This document shows, piece by piece, positions 34,350 through 46,160 of a DNA stretch of 64,000 bases (its first letter is position 1; each line of letters starts with the position of its first letter). The notes below the pieces were generated by a model. The model was not told the origin of the DNA. It saw nothing but the letters and a program-made list of their open reading frames with translations, and did not search any database. Origin of the DNA: Terebella lapidaria. Its lineage: Eukaryota > Annelida > Polychaeta > Terebellida > Terebellidae. The position numbers were made by a program, and so were the translations under genes. The stretch is taken from the NCBI GenBank assembly GCA_949152475.1, contig OX424556.1:55572451-55636450 (forward strand). Reading direction: 5' to 3'.

Positions 34350-36824
34350 TCAGCTTCCATGTGTTACAATAATGTAGCATACCATGTAATGCTGCCTGAA
34401 GTTCAGGACGTGCCTGGCAAATATTACAGTGTCGTCTGCATAAAAAATAGTGAACAACTTCAGATATACAATCGTGTCTTCATCTTGTACAACATCACTA
34501 ATTAGAGCTGCTGATTCAGATAGACCATTATATGCTTTAGACAGGTGGTCTTGCAAATCATTAAGATACAGCGCGAAAAGCAGTGGAGATAAATCATCAC
34601 CCTGTCTGACACCTATTTCACATGGGAAGAAAGGGCTACAATGATTGTTTAACTTGACTGCTGATTTTGCAGATCCATACAGGGATCTAATGATATTTAG
34701 GACTTTACCATTGACACCTTGAGATAACAACTTATACCACAAATGAACTCTTGGAACAGTATCAAACGCTTTCCTATAATCAACAAAACAGCAATATAAT
34801 TTCTTTTTGACAATCTTATTGTACATCCAGATCAAAACATGCAAGGAGAATAAATGGTCACTTGTTGAGAAGTTTTTACGAAATCCTGCTTGTTCATATC
34901 CTAGGAGCTGGGTACTATCACAATATCTGTTAATTCTTTTACTTAGCAAAGATGTGAATATTTTACAAAAACAATTAATTAAACTAATACCTCTGTAGTT
35001 GTTTGGATCTGCCTTGCTTCCCTTACTTTTGTATATGGGGACAATTAAGCTTTCAGACCAAGCAGTAGGCAATTTACCATTTTTCAAAATTACATTAAAC
35101 AGTTTAGTTAATAGGGGGCATAACAGTTCTCGTGAGAAATTGAAAAATTCATTCAACAATTTATCTGGCCCTGCAGCTTTGCCATTTTTGAGATCCTTCA
35201 AAACATTCATAACTTCAGCCTCACAGAACATTTGATTTAGCAGCTCATTTTCTAGATTACCATCTCCTAAAGCGCGTTCAATATCAACACTGTTATAAAC
35301 ATTGTTATCTTTATTTAGTGTAGCAAAGAAGTCAGACAGAGTGTCCATATTTATAGCAGTGTCTGGTCCTTTATTGTCCTTATTACTCAACAACTTCCAA
35401 AATTTCTTTGGATCAGAATGTCTAAGTGAGCGTAATTTATCATTGAAATTTTTGTGATAATCATTAGCTGCTACTTTCAAGGCATTTTTGTATCTCTTAC
35501 TTTTAACACGCAGTAATATTAAATTGGATTCAGATTTACACTTCCTGTACATATTTTTTTGTTTTAGATACTCCTTCCTTTTTTGTTTACAATCCTCATT
35601 GAACCATTTTTGGTGTTTATGAACTACACGTTTCACGCTGCCAGGTTTACAAGATTTAGAGATCTTTTTCATATTAGTGTCAGTGGCTGCTTGTGATATC
35701 ATATCACAAATACTAGTATAGACAGAGCCAATAATTATATCATCAACTTCAACATCTTTATCTAGCAGTTCGTCTAGTTTTTGATCCAGTGTATCACTCA
35801 TGTTTTTATCCAAATTCTCAACAAAATTCATTCTCGAATTATCAGACCATCGAAACTGATATCCAACCTGCGTATTAATGTTACCATCATTAGCAAATTC
35901 ATTACATGTATTACCATTATTGTTTTCAAAGAGCAATTCAGGTTTGACTGTCATGTCAATAACATTGTGAACATCTGAATATAGACAGTCAAAGCATTGA
36001 ACTTCAAATGATACAATGCATTCAAATATTTCTGGGGACATCAGTATATAGTCAACCACACTAGCATTTCTACATGTGGGTAGCCCACTAACAGTTCCAA
36101 ACCGTCCATTGACGATACGCAGGTTGAGGTTTTTACATAAACTCAACAGGTCTTTGCCATAATTATTACATTTACCATCCTTAGACACTCTAATGGGGCA
36201 GTCAACACAGTTGCTAGAGCCCAGTAACTCCTCCTTAGCAAAACCAGGAACATCACAGCTGGTATCAACAAAGTCATTCAATTCAATAATGACAGTGGCA
36301 GAACCTGTACGAGCATTAAAATCACCAATCAAGCAGATCTTACGAACTTGAAGATGTGCCAACAGTTCAGATATAATACTCGATATACAATCAAATGAAT
36401 CATTCTTTGCATAGTCTGACCCTTCAGGCAATACATAAACAATTCCAAATAGTATCTGATTGACGACAAAAAATAGCATATTAGGATCTTTACACAACTC
36501 AGAACATTCTGAACAGTGGTCAAAACAAATGACAATGTTTGCATTATCTAACAAAGTATCTTTGAGAAACACACCAACACCTCCAGACTTGTGGGAGACC
36601 TTGTTAGGTTGTGAACCAATAAAGCTATAATTGTTCATTTCAATTACATCCAACTCAGATAATTTCGTTTCCGCACATGCGAATATATTGAAATTATCCA
36701 CCAAGCTACAAAATCCAGGCACATTTATTTTAGTTTTCAAGTTAATATGTACATTGAGGAAACCAATATGTAAACAAATACCATTATTTGGTTGAACAGG
36801 AATGGATGAAAGTCTCTCATACAC
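34350..36824 (-). pseudogene. LINE ORF2: endonuclease and reverse transcriptase
   Basis: An 824-codon open frame. The N-terminal AP-type endonuclease shows FLNVHINLKTK, ACAETKL (catalytic Glu), IGDFNARTG, VDYILMSP and SDVHNVIDM. The RT domain shows NGKAAGPDKL, YRGISLINCFCKIFTSLL, AGFRKNFSTSDHLF, FVDYRKAFDTVPR (first catalytic Asp), GVRQGDDLSPLLFALYLNDL and YADDTVIF at 34,431-34,442. After YADD the frame drifts, and the LNINSDKTKVVVFG motif is found in another frame at about 34,290-34,350. Clade is unassigned. Confidence 0.92.
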
Positions 36825-36836
36825 AGCATGTGAGGC

Positions 36837-37707
36837 CTAAGTGTGCTGGGCTTCAGCGCTGTTCGACAACAGCGGGATGCTGGTGCGTGGCAAGTCGGAT
36901 CGGGCTGGAAAAATGTCACTAAAGGGGTTGACCTGGTGAGGCGATCCCACGACGGAGCTCTGAGTCTGTGTTCCCTGTTGCGACATCTGGAGGAATGGGT
37001 CTGGGATGGGTCGCACCTCACCGACAGCTAAGTCCGACCCTGCCGTCCTAGGCTGCATGGATCTGGGTTGAACTTCGGGGAGAGAAGGGGCCTGGAGTCG
37101 GTTGCCTCTCATGGTGACACCGGGGACGAATCTCGAGATTAACTGGACCATCGCTCTCATGTTTGCCTCAGTGGTTCTCTGGAATTCTGTTTGAGATGAT
37201 CTGATGAAGACGTTGCTATAGCCCCTGGTATTTCTCAGCAACATCTTGCTACGTAGCACTGTTACTTTTTGTTCAAGGTCTTCTAGTGCTACTTTGACTA
37301 ACGGTGTAGGCGCACTTGTGTTGGATGTTCATTACTCCTAGCATGGTCTCCACTTTGTTATAAAGGTCGACCGACTGCTCACCGTCGTGAAAGGGGAGGC
37401 CACTTATCACAACACACCTATCCAAATCTTCTAGAGGGGCAGGGGGTATAGGGGTAGCAAGTTTGGCAACTCGAGATTCGATGTCCTCACATCTTACGAG
37501 AGTTCTCTGAACTTCCCCATCGATATAGTCTTTTACCTGTTCAATTCTGTTTGAAAAGTATACTTTGAGTTCGGCAATGTCATCTCGTAGGGCACTGATC
37601 CCATTACGGAATTCACCACTTGACAGGGGAGCGTCCTCTGCTTGCACTGAACCAGTGGCGGAAGTTTTCTTTGGAGGTGCCATGATCACGCATGCGCGAT
37701 ATATCAC
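36837..37707 (-). pseudogene. LINE ORF1 protein (RNA-binding), frame-shifted
   Basis: LINE ORF1 proteins coat the element RNA. From the start near 37,683-37,707 (MAPPKKTS) comes a low-complexity N-terminus, then a predicted coiled coil (LRDDIAELKVYFSNRIEQ), then an RRM-like core (DRCVVISGLPFHDGEQSVD). One frame change near 37,310 is followed by VTVLRSKMLLRNTR and NVFIRSSQTEFQRT, a typical ORF1 C-terminal fold, and a Pro/Ser/Gln-rich tail ending at 36,837. ORF2 starts 13 bases downstream. The assignment rests on order and motif style. Confidence 0.75.
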
Positions 37708-37980
37708 GTGGTCTCTAATGGCGGGAGTCCCGCGTTCTGCTGTTGTAGATTTCTATCATAAAAGACAGTCAAAAACTCAGTAGCAGCTCCAAAAAGGTCC
37801 TGTAGAAAGGTTCTATAACGTTTTATGTAATTCCTGTCGAATTAATGATATTGTATTTCTCTTGTATATGCAGAAACATCGGTTTAAAGTTGAAACTTTA
37901 AGAACGTGGCTAACAGTGTCACGCATGCGCAGATCGACACTGATGACCCGGTGTGATATCCGCATCAAATAAAAATAAAA

Positions 37981-40030
37981 AAAACCATGATACTGAATGT
38001 TTTCGCTCAGACAGAGTTTGATGTTATTTTGGTTTGAAGCACTTTGTCTCTTTGCATCTGACGGCAAAAGCCAAGACAGTGCTAGCCATATCAAATAAAT
38101 GGGTATCAACAACACGTTTAATCTCTCAAATTACATCAAATAATGGGTTTGATATATGACTCACATACAGTTAATTATATGGGCTAAGTCGTTTACTCTT
38201 CATTGGTTGAATATATTGCTTTACAAAGATAACAGTGAAAATTGAGGTGAGTCCAGTCTCAATCTGCAAACTTACTCTCAGGAAGTATATATATTGTTTC
38301 AAATTTGGTCTTGCACTTTGTTATTCAGGTCATACTTGCAAATTTATTATACAATACACAGCATATCACAAAACTTCAAGGCACATTACTCCTATTCAGA
38401 AACTCGCTGTGGTTTTATTTGATAAATGGTCTTTTATCCTTCTATTCTGTGCAACACCCATGAATGCAATGATTACAGTTGTCAATGATAGTTCTTCATT
38501 GGACAATGATAGTTCTTAATGTCCCAATCCTTTTTATGTTTTATATTGTATGATAATTGTCCTGACACTTGTTTGGTACTGATATATTTCATGATATCCC
38601 ACGCAAAGGAAAGGAAACAGAACAGAACCAATTGAATAATGTGGCTAGTAAATTGTGTGAATGTCAGTATACTCGGTGTAAACGACATCATGCTATGTCA
38701 TGCAGCACTGCTTCTCTATGATATGTCCCTCAATTCACGAGTTATTAGTCATCCCTATAAATATACATGTCCCTTGAAGGGATCTCTCGATATTTCAAGC
38801 ATTCCACACTGTGAAGACTTCATTATAAATTATGTATTAGGGAAAGCAGCTTGGAACATTCCAGGTAATTAGTGAACAAATTCAAGGGAACAAGATCGGA
38901 CTCTTCACTTTCATGATGAACAGTTAATCTGTACATTTCATTCAGCTCTTTGAGTAAATGGCGTGAATAAATGATCCCTAAATCGGCAGAAAATGCTTGG
39001 AGGTATTCCTAGAATTGACGTACTAAGATACTGCCCAATGGAAAAGTGGAAATGACAGGTGTTCTCTATATAGGCAAACTCTGTGAAAAATGACCAACCA
39101 TTTGAATATATTCTTTGATCACAAAGATCGATGATAGGTACTCATACCTTTAGGGACCCTTTAAGTGTATGGGCATATATTCTTTGTAAGACAAATTCTA
39201 TCTTGAATGAATCCAAACAGATAATGTGTAAATGGTGATAAAAGTTTGAATCCCTTGAATTAGGTCATGTTTCATCGTGGTATGTACACGTGTTTTTACG
39301 GAATTTGAACAGAAGTCATTCCTACTGCACATGAGACAGGATTATTATGTCTGCTCGGAAGCACTTATCTTGTTACCTAGCATATCATGTCTTTAGTGTC
39401 GTGGCGATTCGTGGCATTGTGATGGCCATTATACAAATGGTTCACGTTTCGAAATCCCTTCAGCATCAGCCCCTCATTGCAACTCCTGTCCTTGTCATTA
39501 TCATTAGAGATGTAGTCTCGTGTATGATGTTGTTGACACATGAAAGTCAGTTCCTGTCACCTGAGGCCTACGTGCTTTGTCCAAGAACATGAATCATCCA
39601 GAAAATTCTACATGTAGAGGTAGGTATTTGTGGGAGACATCACCGAAATGTTGAATGATCATGTCAGAACGTTTGTCAGGTGTATTAGAATTAACAACCA
39701 ATGTCATCCAACGTTATTACGACTTCAGCACTGATAACTTTGAAGCACAAAATATGTATATTCCATCATACTACCCCCCCCCCCCCATATCTCGATATGT
39801 TGTGATACCATAGACATAGAAGAGAAACTTCTATGTCAACTAAACCTACACCGGTGTGGTGCTGATATTTCCAAATTCCTCCGAGATGTTGGGGCTGATC
39901 TGATCAGTGTTCAAATATCCCATAATATTTTTGTAGGGTTTGGATATGATAATCAGGGAGTTGATAAATGTGGTTAATGACAGAGGATGGTTACTCACGA
40001 TAACCCATCACAATACTATAACTTATATGA
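37981..40030 (+). repeat. Array block after the LINE (S-U-P-Q-R)
   Basis: S resumes at 37,985, U at 38,240, P at 38,634, Q at 39,325 and R at 39,803. A further segment with gataatcagggagttgataa also appears in the 22.3 kb paralogue. A 13-C run at 39,774-39,786 is local simple sequence. No gene is recognised apart from the Q module. Confidence 0.8.
39325..39600 (+). other. Exon-like Q module, second open copy
   Basis: It opens with catgagacaggattattatg, as at 10,053. A frame open from 39,347 to 39,592 contains IVMAIIQMVHVSKSLQHQP, LIATPVLVIIIRD and MMLLTHESQFLSPEA. The last part aligns in frame with YAIPVIASIMTDF...ILLTHESQLLSPDA at 10,190-10,285. The first part, however, lies in a different frame from the HETGLLCLLG reading, so this copy may be shifted. 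The hydrophobic middle could span a membrane. Family unknown. Confidence 0.35.
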
Positions 40031-40079
40031 GCCGATTTTACATATCATGTTAAATATAATTTTAGAAAGAAAAAAAAAC

Positions 40080-41365
40080 AGAAATTCAAGGTCATCAGAT
40101 TATTCGGTATACAGCATTTCCTATATGTCCACAATTGATTCCTAATCTCTAATCTCAAGTACCAGTAAAATGCAAATATAATATAATACTCAATTATCTG
40201 AGCAAAATGGTCTTTATGGCATGTGAAAACCACAACCAGTTCAAAAGTTACAGCACTAAAATCGACAAATTTACTTTTTCAAAACAATTTAGATAATTAG
40301 TATACAAATGAGATATTCATGACGTCATCGGGGGAAGCTGTTTTAATTAGGTTTTGATTAGTTTAGTTAGTTCTAATTAATTTGACATGTATTATTCATT
40401 AATTTAATATTATGATTATTCATCAAAACTTCATCCATACAGTCCTCAATATGAATAATCTGTGATTTCAGTTGTTGTCAAGGTATTCAGTGACCTTATA
40501 TGACCCATGGCAACCATGGTTTCTAAGGCAAAACATCCACTTAGAACAGGGTTTTAACAAACGAAAATGGTGCCAACTTGAGCTCAATATTTATTTAATT
40601 CATAGATGATAGATTGACTTGGCAGTTAAAGGCCATGGCAACCATGGGTACATACGGCTATAGGGAACGACTGGTATTCAAAGCAACAGTACAGTTTATG
40701 TGGATATTGACTATGTATGGTATATAATAATATGCACTAGTCAGATCCTTCGATAACAATTCTTATATCATGGCTCAGAATATCATAATGAATTCTCATT
40801 AACATATTATGTGTATATTAACATGATTAACTAGTTGGTCAAACTTTTCAAGTGATTTCTGTAATGTGCCGAAATAGCAGTTTCAAATGGCTGTAACTGT
40901 TGAACTGATAGTGATATACCATTAACACCATTTTGCTCAGAATAATGAGATATTTCATATGACCTAACATCATTTTTGGCACTTCACTAGTACTTTAAGT
41001 GAGATAAGTGCAATTTGGACCAAAATAGGCCACTTCAAGCGATTCAAAGACAACGAAAATTATACACATCCCAGGGGGTACATATAAGGAATCTTATGCA
41101 ACAATAAGAAAACAAGTTACTGAAAAAAATTTGATGGAACGACCGTCAAATTCCAAAATAGGCTGTTTTTCGTCAATAATGGCCGCCATTTTGAAAAAAA
41201 AATGCAGAAATAAAAAACTGAAATATAATATACCTGCGTCTTGAAATAAGATTCGATCGTAAACTTTAAAGACAAGAATGTAGACGGACGACGATGATGG
41301 ACGAAGAAGATTACGGACACAACGCCACAGCAATAGGTTATCGGACCAAGGTCTGGTAACCTAAA
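40080..41365 (+). mobile_element. Decayed satellite-family element D, split by a MITE
   Basis: The left piece (40,080-40,157) is a single satellite unit. The right piece (40,995-41,365) is the right-hand module, a decayed GGACGA tract and the terminal hairpin (41,336-41,361) ending ggtctggtaacctaaa. Compared with element A (ctctaatctcaatattaagtgag), the two pieces join at the point where the MITE lies. The left terminus is missing. Confidence 0.8.
40158..40994 (+). mobile_element. 837-bp MITE with ~100-bp terminal inverted repeats
   Basis: The left end agtaccagtaaaatgc and right end gcacttcactagtact are inverted copies. Inner blocks also match in inverted order: tctgagcaaaatggt (40,198) against accattttgctcaga (40,930), and ccagttcaaaagttacag against ctgtaactgttgaactg. 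No coding content is seen. Target duplication is uncertain. It sits inside element D and is therefore younger. Superfamily unassigned. Confidence 0.85.
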
Positions 41366-42956
41366 CACAGACTTATGATTGTTAGCGGTATGAAAATGTA
41401 CCAGACCGACAGATATTGTATTTTGTAGGTATCTTATTTCGTAATGATTCTGTCGGTTTCTGTGTATGCTACGCGATCTTTACTAAATAAAATTTTGATA
41501 TTTTACCTTCCTAACATTGACACGATGATTATTCTAATTTACAGCACGACAATAAGTACTTATGCAGCAGCTTGCTACTTTGGACACAGAACCACCAAAC
41601 TAGGAACATTCTATGCAGATTCAATGATATGAGCTACAATTATGAGCGTTTATGAGCTAAATGGAGGGTATGGGCCTTGATGCAGAATTTGCATAGATCC
41701 TATTGTGTACAAACCACCCCAAGTTTTATGATACAGCAAGTGCATTGGGCTCACTTGAAAGTAACTACTTCTCTTAATATAAATTTCCCGGTATTCAGAC
41801 ACCACCATGGGTTGACTTGGGTATTCTCCTCTTCCATTGAAACCACTCGGATTTTAGTGCAAATGGAACCTTCTCGGACGAGACTGCATAATAGGTTTGA
41901 AATATGAATACTTTAAATCCGTATATTTTGTGAGCCATGTCGTTTTCTTTAGTATCATACGAATTTTAGCTGACATCATAATGAACATTAGATGATTCAA
42001 ACTCCCATTCTGTCGAATCCGATAACATACGTCATATAAGCAGTGAATTTTGTGGAAAAAGTATGAGAGGACGAGATGAATTTTTCGTCGAATTATAAAA
42101 TGTATATCGTAATGAAAGATTTATCATACACTACGCTGCATATTGTTAAAAATAATATTACAGTTACAAACCTCATAGAATAATCCTAAGCACATTATCG
42201 GTATTTAGAAACTAATTCTGACCTTATTTGATAAATGTTGCTTTCGTGGAACAGCTATATGTCACTAATGATTATAGTTAATATTGTTATCGTCTTTCCA
42301 TGGACTGGCTCGGAAAGGCCTAATCCTATTTCTCTAAGATATTGAATTATCCTGACACTTATTTGTTACTGATATATCCCATGCTAAACACGTCGACGGA
42401 AGGTAACAGAACCACGTCACTTGAATGATGTGTCTGGTGTATGGGGATAGTGTACATTCGGTGGCTATGTACGTGTAGGTGTAGGACAAATGACATGTTC
42501 TGCAATACTGCAGTTGTAGGATCTTGGGAAACGTGTCCCCCCAAATCATCAGCCATTGCTCAGTCATCACTCAGACAACACTGTAAATCTACCTGTATGT
42601 ATGAGGAATTTTTTACCTCTCACACATTTGAACATTATGAATATCTCAATAAAACTTATTGAAACCCTGTTTCATGGTCTAGGAGCTATATTTCAACCAA
42701 TCGTTCCATGTAGCAAATGAGTCATGGTCAACGATTAATCAGTACATTTGATTCCGCTTTCTGGATGATTCAAGCCATTTGCATGAATAAATGTTCTCTG
42801 AATCTAAAATCCTGGACCAGCATATAGAAATATTACGAATATGTTCAGACGTTTTGACAGGTCATTCCTAATACACATGAGACGGGATTATTATGTCTGC
42901 TCGGAAGCAGGTATCTTGTTGACTAGCATATCATAATTTTCGTGACATTTTGTGAC

Positions 42957-42981
42957 GGTCATTGAAAAATTTTCAATGACC
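42957..42981. repeat. 25-bp near-perfect palindrome
   Basis: GGTCATTGAAAA, one base, TTTTCAATGACC. It lies inside the Q module, where other copies have no inverted repeat, so it is probably a local templated inversion or duplication. Confidence 0.9.
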
Positions 42982-43144
42982 ATCACGTTTCAATATTCCT
43001 TTAAAATTCAGCTCCTTCTTGCAATCGTTACCATGGAAATGATCAAGCGTGAAATGTAGGCTCATCATTGAACTACTGTCACCTGATGCCTACATGCTAT
43101 GCCTAGAACATGCACCATACAGGAAATAGTAGGTACACTAGTGA

Positions 43145-43525
43145 GTGATGAACGGATTCAACGGATAGAAATGCTGAAAAGATCGTATTGATCATCTAGA
43201 ACGATACACAAGGCGTAATCTGATGCGTGTCCATGGCATCAGAGAATCCACAGACACTGACGACAGACGACAGAGCCGACTGACGACACGAACCTGGAGA
43301 ACAAGTTCAAGATTAAACTTCAACCTTGGGAAATGCTGGGATGTCGCCGAGTTGGCCTACCTCGTTTCCAAAATGACAGTGACAGGAATCCTCCCAAACC
43401 TAGACAGAGGGAATTCAGCACGTACCACACGAGAACGCAAAACGTGAGTGCCCGACGAGCAGTGATATCACCATCTTCGTGGAAGTGACCCGAATAAGAT
43501 CCCGTATCGATATGAAGGCATTCGA
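43145..43525 (+). pseudogene. LINE ORF1 fragment (L1/Tx1 style)
   Basis: It reads LERYTRRNLMRVHGIRES, the usual start of the ORF1 RRM region. In a second frame it continues RRVGLPRFQN, NPPKPRQREF and RTQNVSARRAVI, the usual CHRVG...RPR...RR-L pattern, and then DPNKIPYRYEGIRVI. At least one frame change separates the pieces. No ORF2, tail or flanking duplication is seen, so it is an isolated scrap whose parent subfamily need not be the LINE at 13.6 kb. Confidence 0.7.
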
Positions 43526-44290
43526 GTTATAGGACTTCAAACTTGTTGTGAGGTGTATTGAAATTTACAACGTGCCTATGGTAAGCATAAACAAATTGAG
43601 CACACTCTGCACTGTGCATATTGTAGGAATACAAGTATCAACCTACGACCAACAATACCATGAGGTTTTGCTGATATTAATAAAAACCGATATTGAAACA
43701 ACCTAACAAACCCGATCGAACATACACCAGTGTATGAACAGTGTATGATAATTACATCTAGATTTTAACCACAATCTGGAAGGCTACTGAATTGATAGAT
43801 AATAAATAAATCATATTCTATTCTCCAAACACTTATAGAAAGGTCCAAGAATAGGTAGAAGTGGATGTATGATGAAATATTTGCATGTATTTATAGTTGT
43901 GATGATATTTGATGATTGTGACCTTTCATCCGTTGAACATATATTGTGGATAATAATTGTGTGGTGTGATTAATAATTATGTGTTCATTTCGTTGAGCAT
44001 TTCTTGCAGTTAGTAACCACGGTAACTTTGTGTAGATAAATCTTTATCATTTCTAGTATGATGACATAATGTATGAATATAAGTAATAATTCATTACCGC
44101 CAATACATCTAGCCTAGAGTTTGATGATACCATTAGGAAACGGTGTGTAACATAATTGTTTCTATTGTACACTTGATGGAATTAGTACATATCATGTATG
44201 AAACACTAATTCCAATTCCTGATTTTTCATGATATCGAATGATGATGCAGTGAAATTTCGCTAGTGTGGTACTAATATTTATTATATGAT

Positions 44291-44900
44291 TTGGGGTGTT
44301 ATCCTACCACTCCGTATTCCACAAGATTATTCGCCGTTCCCCAAACCCGTGCGATAAAAACCATATCACATTATTTGTTTTTTTACCACGGCTACGAAAA
44401 ACGACATCTAATGACTTTTTCGAGTAGAACTAGAAGCGTCATATGGCGAATGCGTCACTGTAAACAGACGACAGGAAAAAAACATGGATCTTTTTGTTGA
44501 TTTGTCAGTGCAAGTTAGTGTTGATAACCTTTTGGTTTTCAATCGAACATGATCTAATTCATATAATAAACTTGATATGATTTTGTATGTGGGACGTTGG
44601 TGTTTACTGCACGTTGTTTGATCGAAACGTTGTCACGTGAGCTCCCAAAAAATTGACAAGGTGACCCGCGGAATCTTATATTGGTCTCTCTAGCAGCCCA
44701 GTATAACTTTCCGCGGTCCGCTGCTACACATGTTATCCTTGTTTCAAACACTTCATAAACGTTATCTCGGGTTTTGAAAATGTTGAAAACTAATTGTGCG
44801 TGTGGGTAGGAGTTGAGGGACAAGATTTGACTACTGCAGCGTATAATAAAACAAATATGGTTGCTAGCTTCCGTAAAATATCACTTCTTATGTCACTTAT
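44291..44900. other. No recognisable gene
   Basis: Open frames of 69 codons (44,291-44,500, plus) and 89 codons (44,554-44,823, minus) show no known domain. Composition is slightly less AT-rich than around it, but nothing firmer can be said. Confidence 0.35.
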
Positions 44901-44945
44901 GAAAATTATATGGCACTCGGCTTCGTCTCGTACTATATAATTTTC
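44901..44945. repeat. Hairpin with 11-bp perfect arms
   Basis: GAAAATTATAT and ATATAATTTTC flank a 23-base centre containing ggcactcgg and tcgtac, which nearly extend the stem. It is followed within 50 bp by a larger inverted repeat. Confidence 0.85.
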
Positions 44946-44990
44946 CAAAGTGCAATAAAAGTGATACTGCACTCAACCAAGCCCCATATT

Positions 44991-45091
44991 GGTATGATAT
45001 CCACTTGTGGTGAATATGATATAACTCATTCGTTCCCTTCGCTCACTCGTTCCTGATATCACATTCACCACTCGTGGATGAAAACCATACC
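44991..45091. repeat. 101-bp imperfect inverted repeat
   Basis: GGTATGATATCCACTTGTGG at the left is inverted in ccacTCGTGGATGAAAACCATACC at the right, with GTGAATATGATAT against ATATCACATTCAC inside. The loop is tcgttcccttcgctcactcg. With the hairpin at 44,901 this looks like a small foldback element, but no ends or target duplication were found. Confidence 0.75.
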
Positions 45092-46160
45092 AGGAAGCTA
45101 CCATAATCTATATAATCTGTATAATCGATATGACCCAATACCTCCAAGATGCTATATTTTTTTGCCAAAATTCAGGGTGATCTGATTAGTCATTGTTATA
45201 AGTCCCATTATGTTTTCATGAAGTTTCGAGATGATGTTCAACGAGCTGGTAAAAATAAATTCCAACGTCGTATTTCGAAGATTAGTGTCACAATGAAGCC
45301 TTTTGCGGAAATCTATACAATGTGAACAGAAATCGCCATCTAGGGAACAGGGACAGGTATCTCGGAAACTAATAACGACAATCATCAGTACAGAGCCAGA
45401 ATTTCACATTTTGATGCACTGGAAATGCTCTATACTGTGAAACCACAGCATTGTATTTCAATGATGATAGGAGACGAGTATGTAACCAATTACAAGACAC
45501 CAGCAATTGTAGTTAGACCTACAATTAGCTGAATAGGGAGCGGGCTTATGGTAAAATAAGCAAGTATGGGGAGTGAAAAAATCTATTATCAGAGGAAAAA
45601 ATAAGTTTGGATGGCGGTGTGAAAATCAACTACCCCGAACATCCGTACTTGCTGGTCTGCTGTTTGGACAGACTGGAGCCGGAAAGCTCTCTGTGGGTGT
45701 AGATACACACAGATACGGTACCCAAAATCCTCTGACTGGATCCACTGCAAAGAAGATTTTTTGAATGCGTTAAGGTATCAAACGACCGAGGCCGCACAAT
45801 TACAAATAACCATAAAACCGACATATATCAAATATCGATGTCTTTCATATTCCAATGTACGTATGTAGACATTCTACCATGCTTATGTCTAGGATGCATC
45901 GAATATGAGTCGCTCTGAGCTATTTTGGTTTCAATTGTAGTTATTCCTGTCTTCTGTTATAGCATGTATGCAGATATACATATATCCTTAGCTGCTCAGT
46001 TATATATGTTGTGGCGTGTTATTTTCACGTATGTATTGACGCATGAGATGCTTATCATGCAAATGACTCAAGCTTTGAAGAAACCTTTCATCATATTTTA
46101 TTTTCGTCTGGAACAAGTTACTGATTATGCAAGAATCACAGATAACATCAATTGATATTG
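45092..46160 (+). repeat. Degenerate array remnant with Q-like module
   Basis: 45,135-45,260 resembles 22,250-22,350 and 39,870-39,970. A Q-like module at 45,940-46,155 is open and reads LTHEMLIMQMTQALKKPF. This is the last array trace I can follow. Confidence 0.5.

Larger units (their letters stand above)
33168..37980 (-). mobile_element. Nearly full-length two-ORF LINE (minus)
   Basis: About 4.8 kb inserted within an array unit: its flanks match the continuous paralogue at 20,750-20,960. It contains ORF1, a short gap, then ORF2 with endonuclease, RT and a C-terminal zinc knuckle. The 3' end near 33,168-33,185 has a short aattctaaaattctaaa repeat instead of poly(A). No target duplication was found. 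It carries three frame changes by my reading, so it is dead but not old compared with the array. Confidence 0.9.
41366..44290 (+). repeat. Tandem-array unit 10
   Basis: Its front part pairs with 27,990-28,700. U is near 41,980, P at 42,424, Q at 42,880-43,135 (frame broken) and R at 44,230. A LINE ORF1 fragment sits between Q and R. Confidence 0.75.

Noticed and set aside
45573-45764. Short frame containing GQTGAGK, like a P-loop
   Set aside because: Only 63 codons, no strand/helix context or following NTPase motifs, and no second copy. Likely chance.
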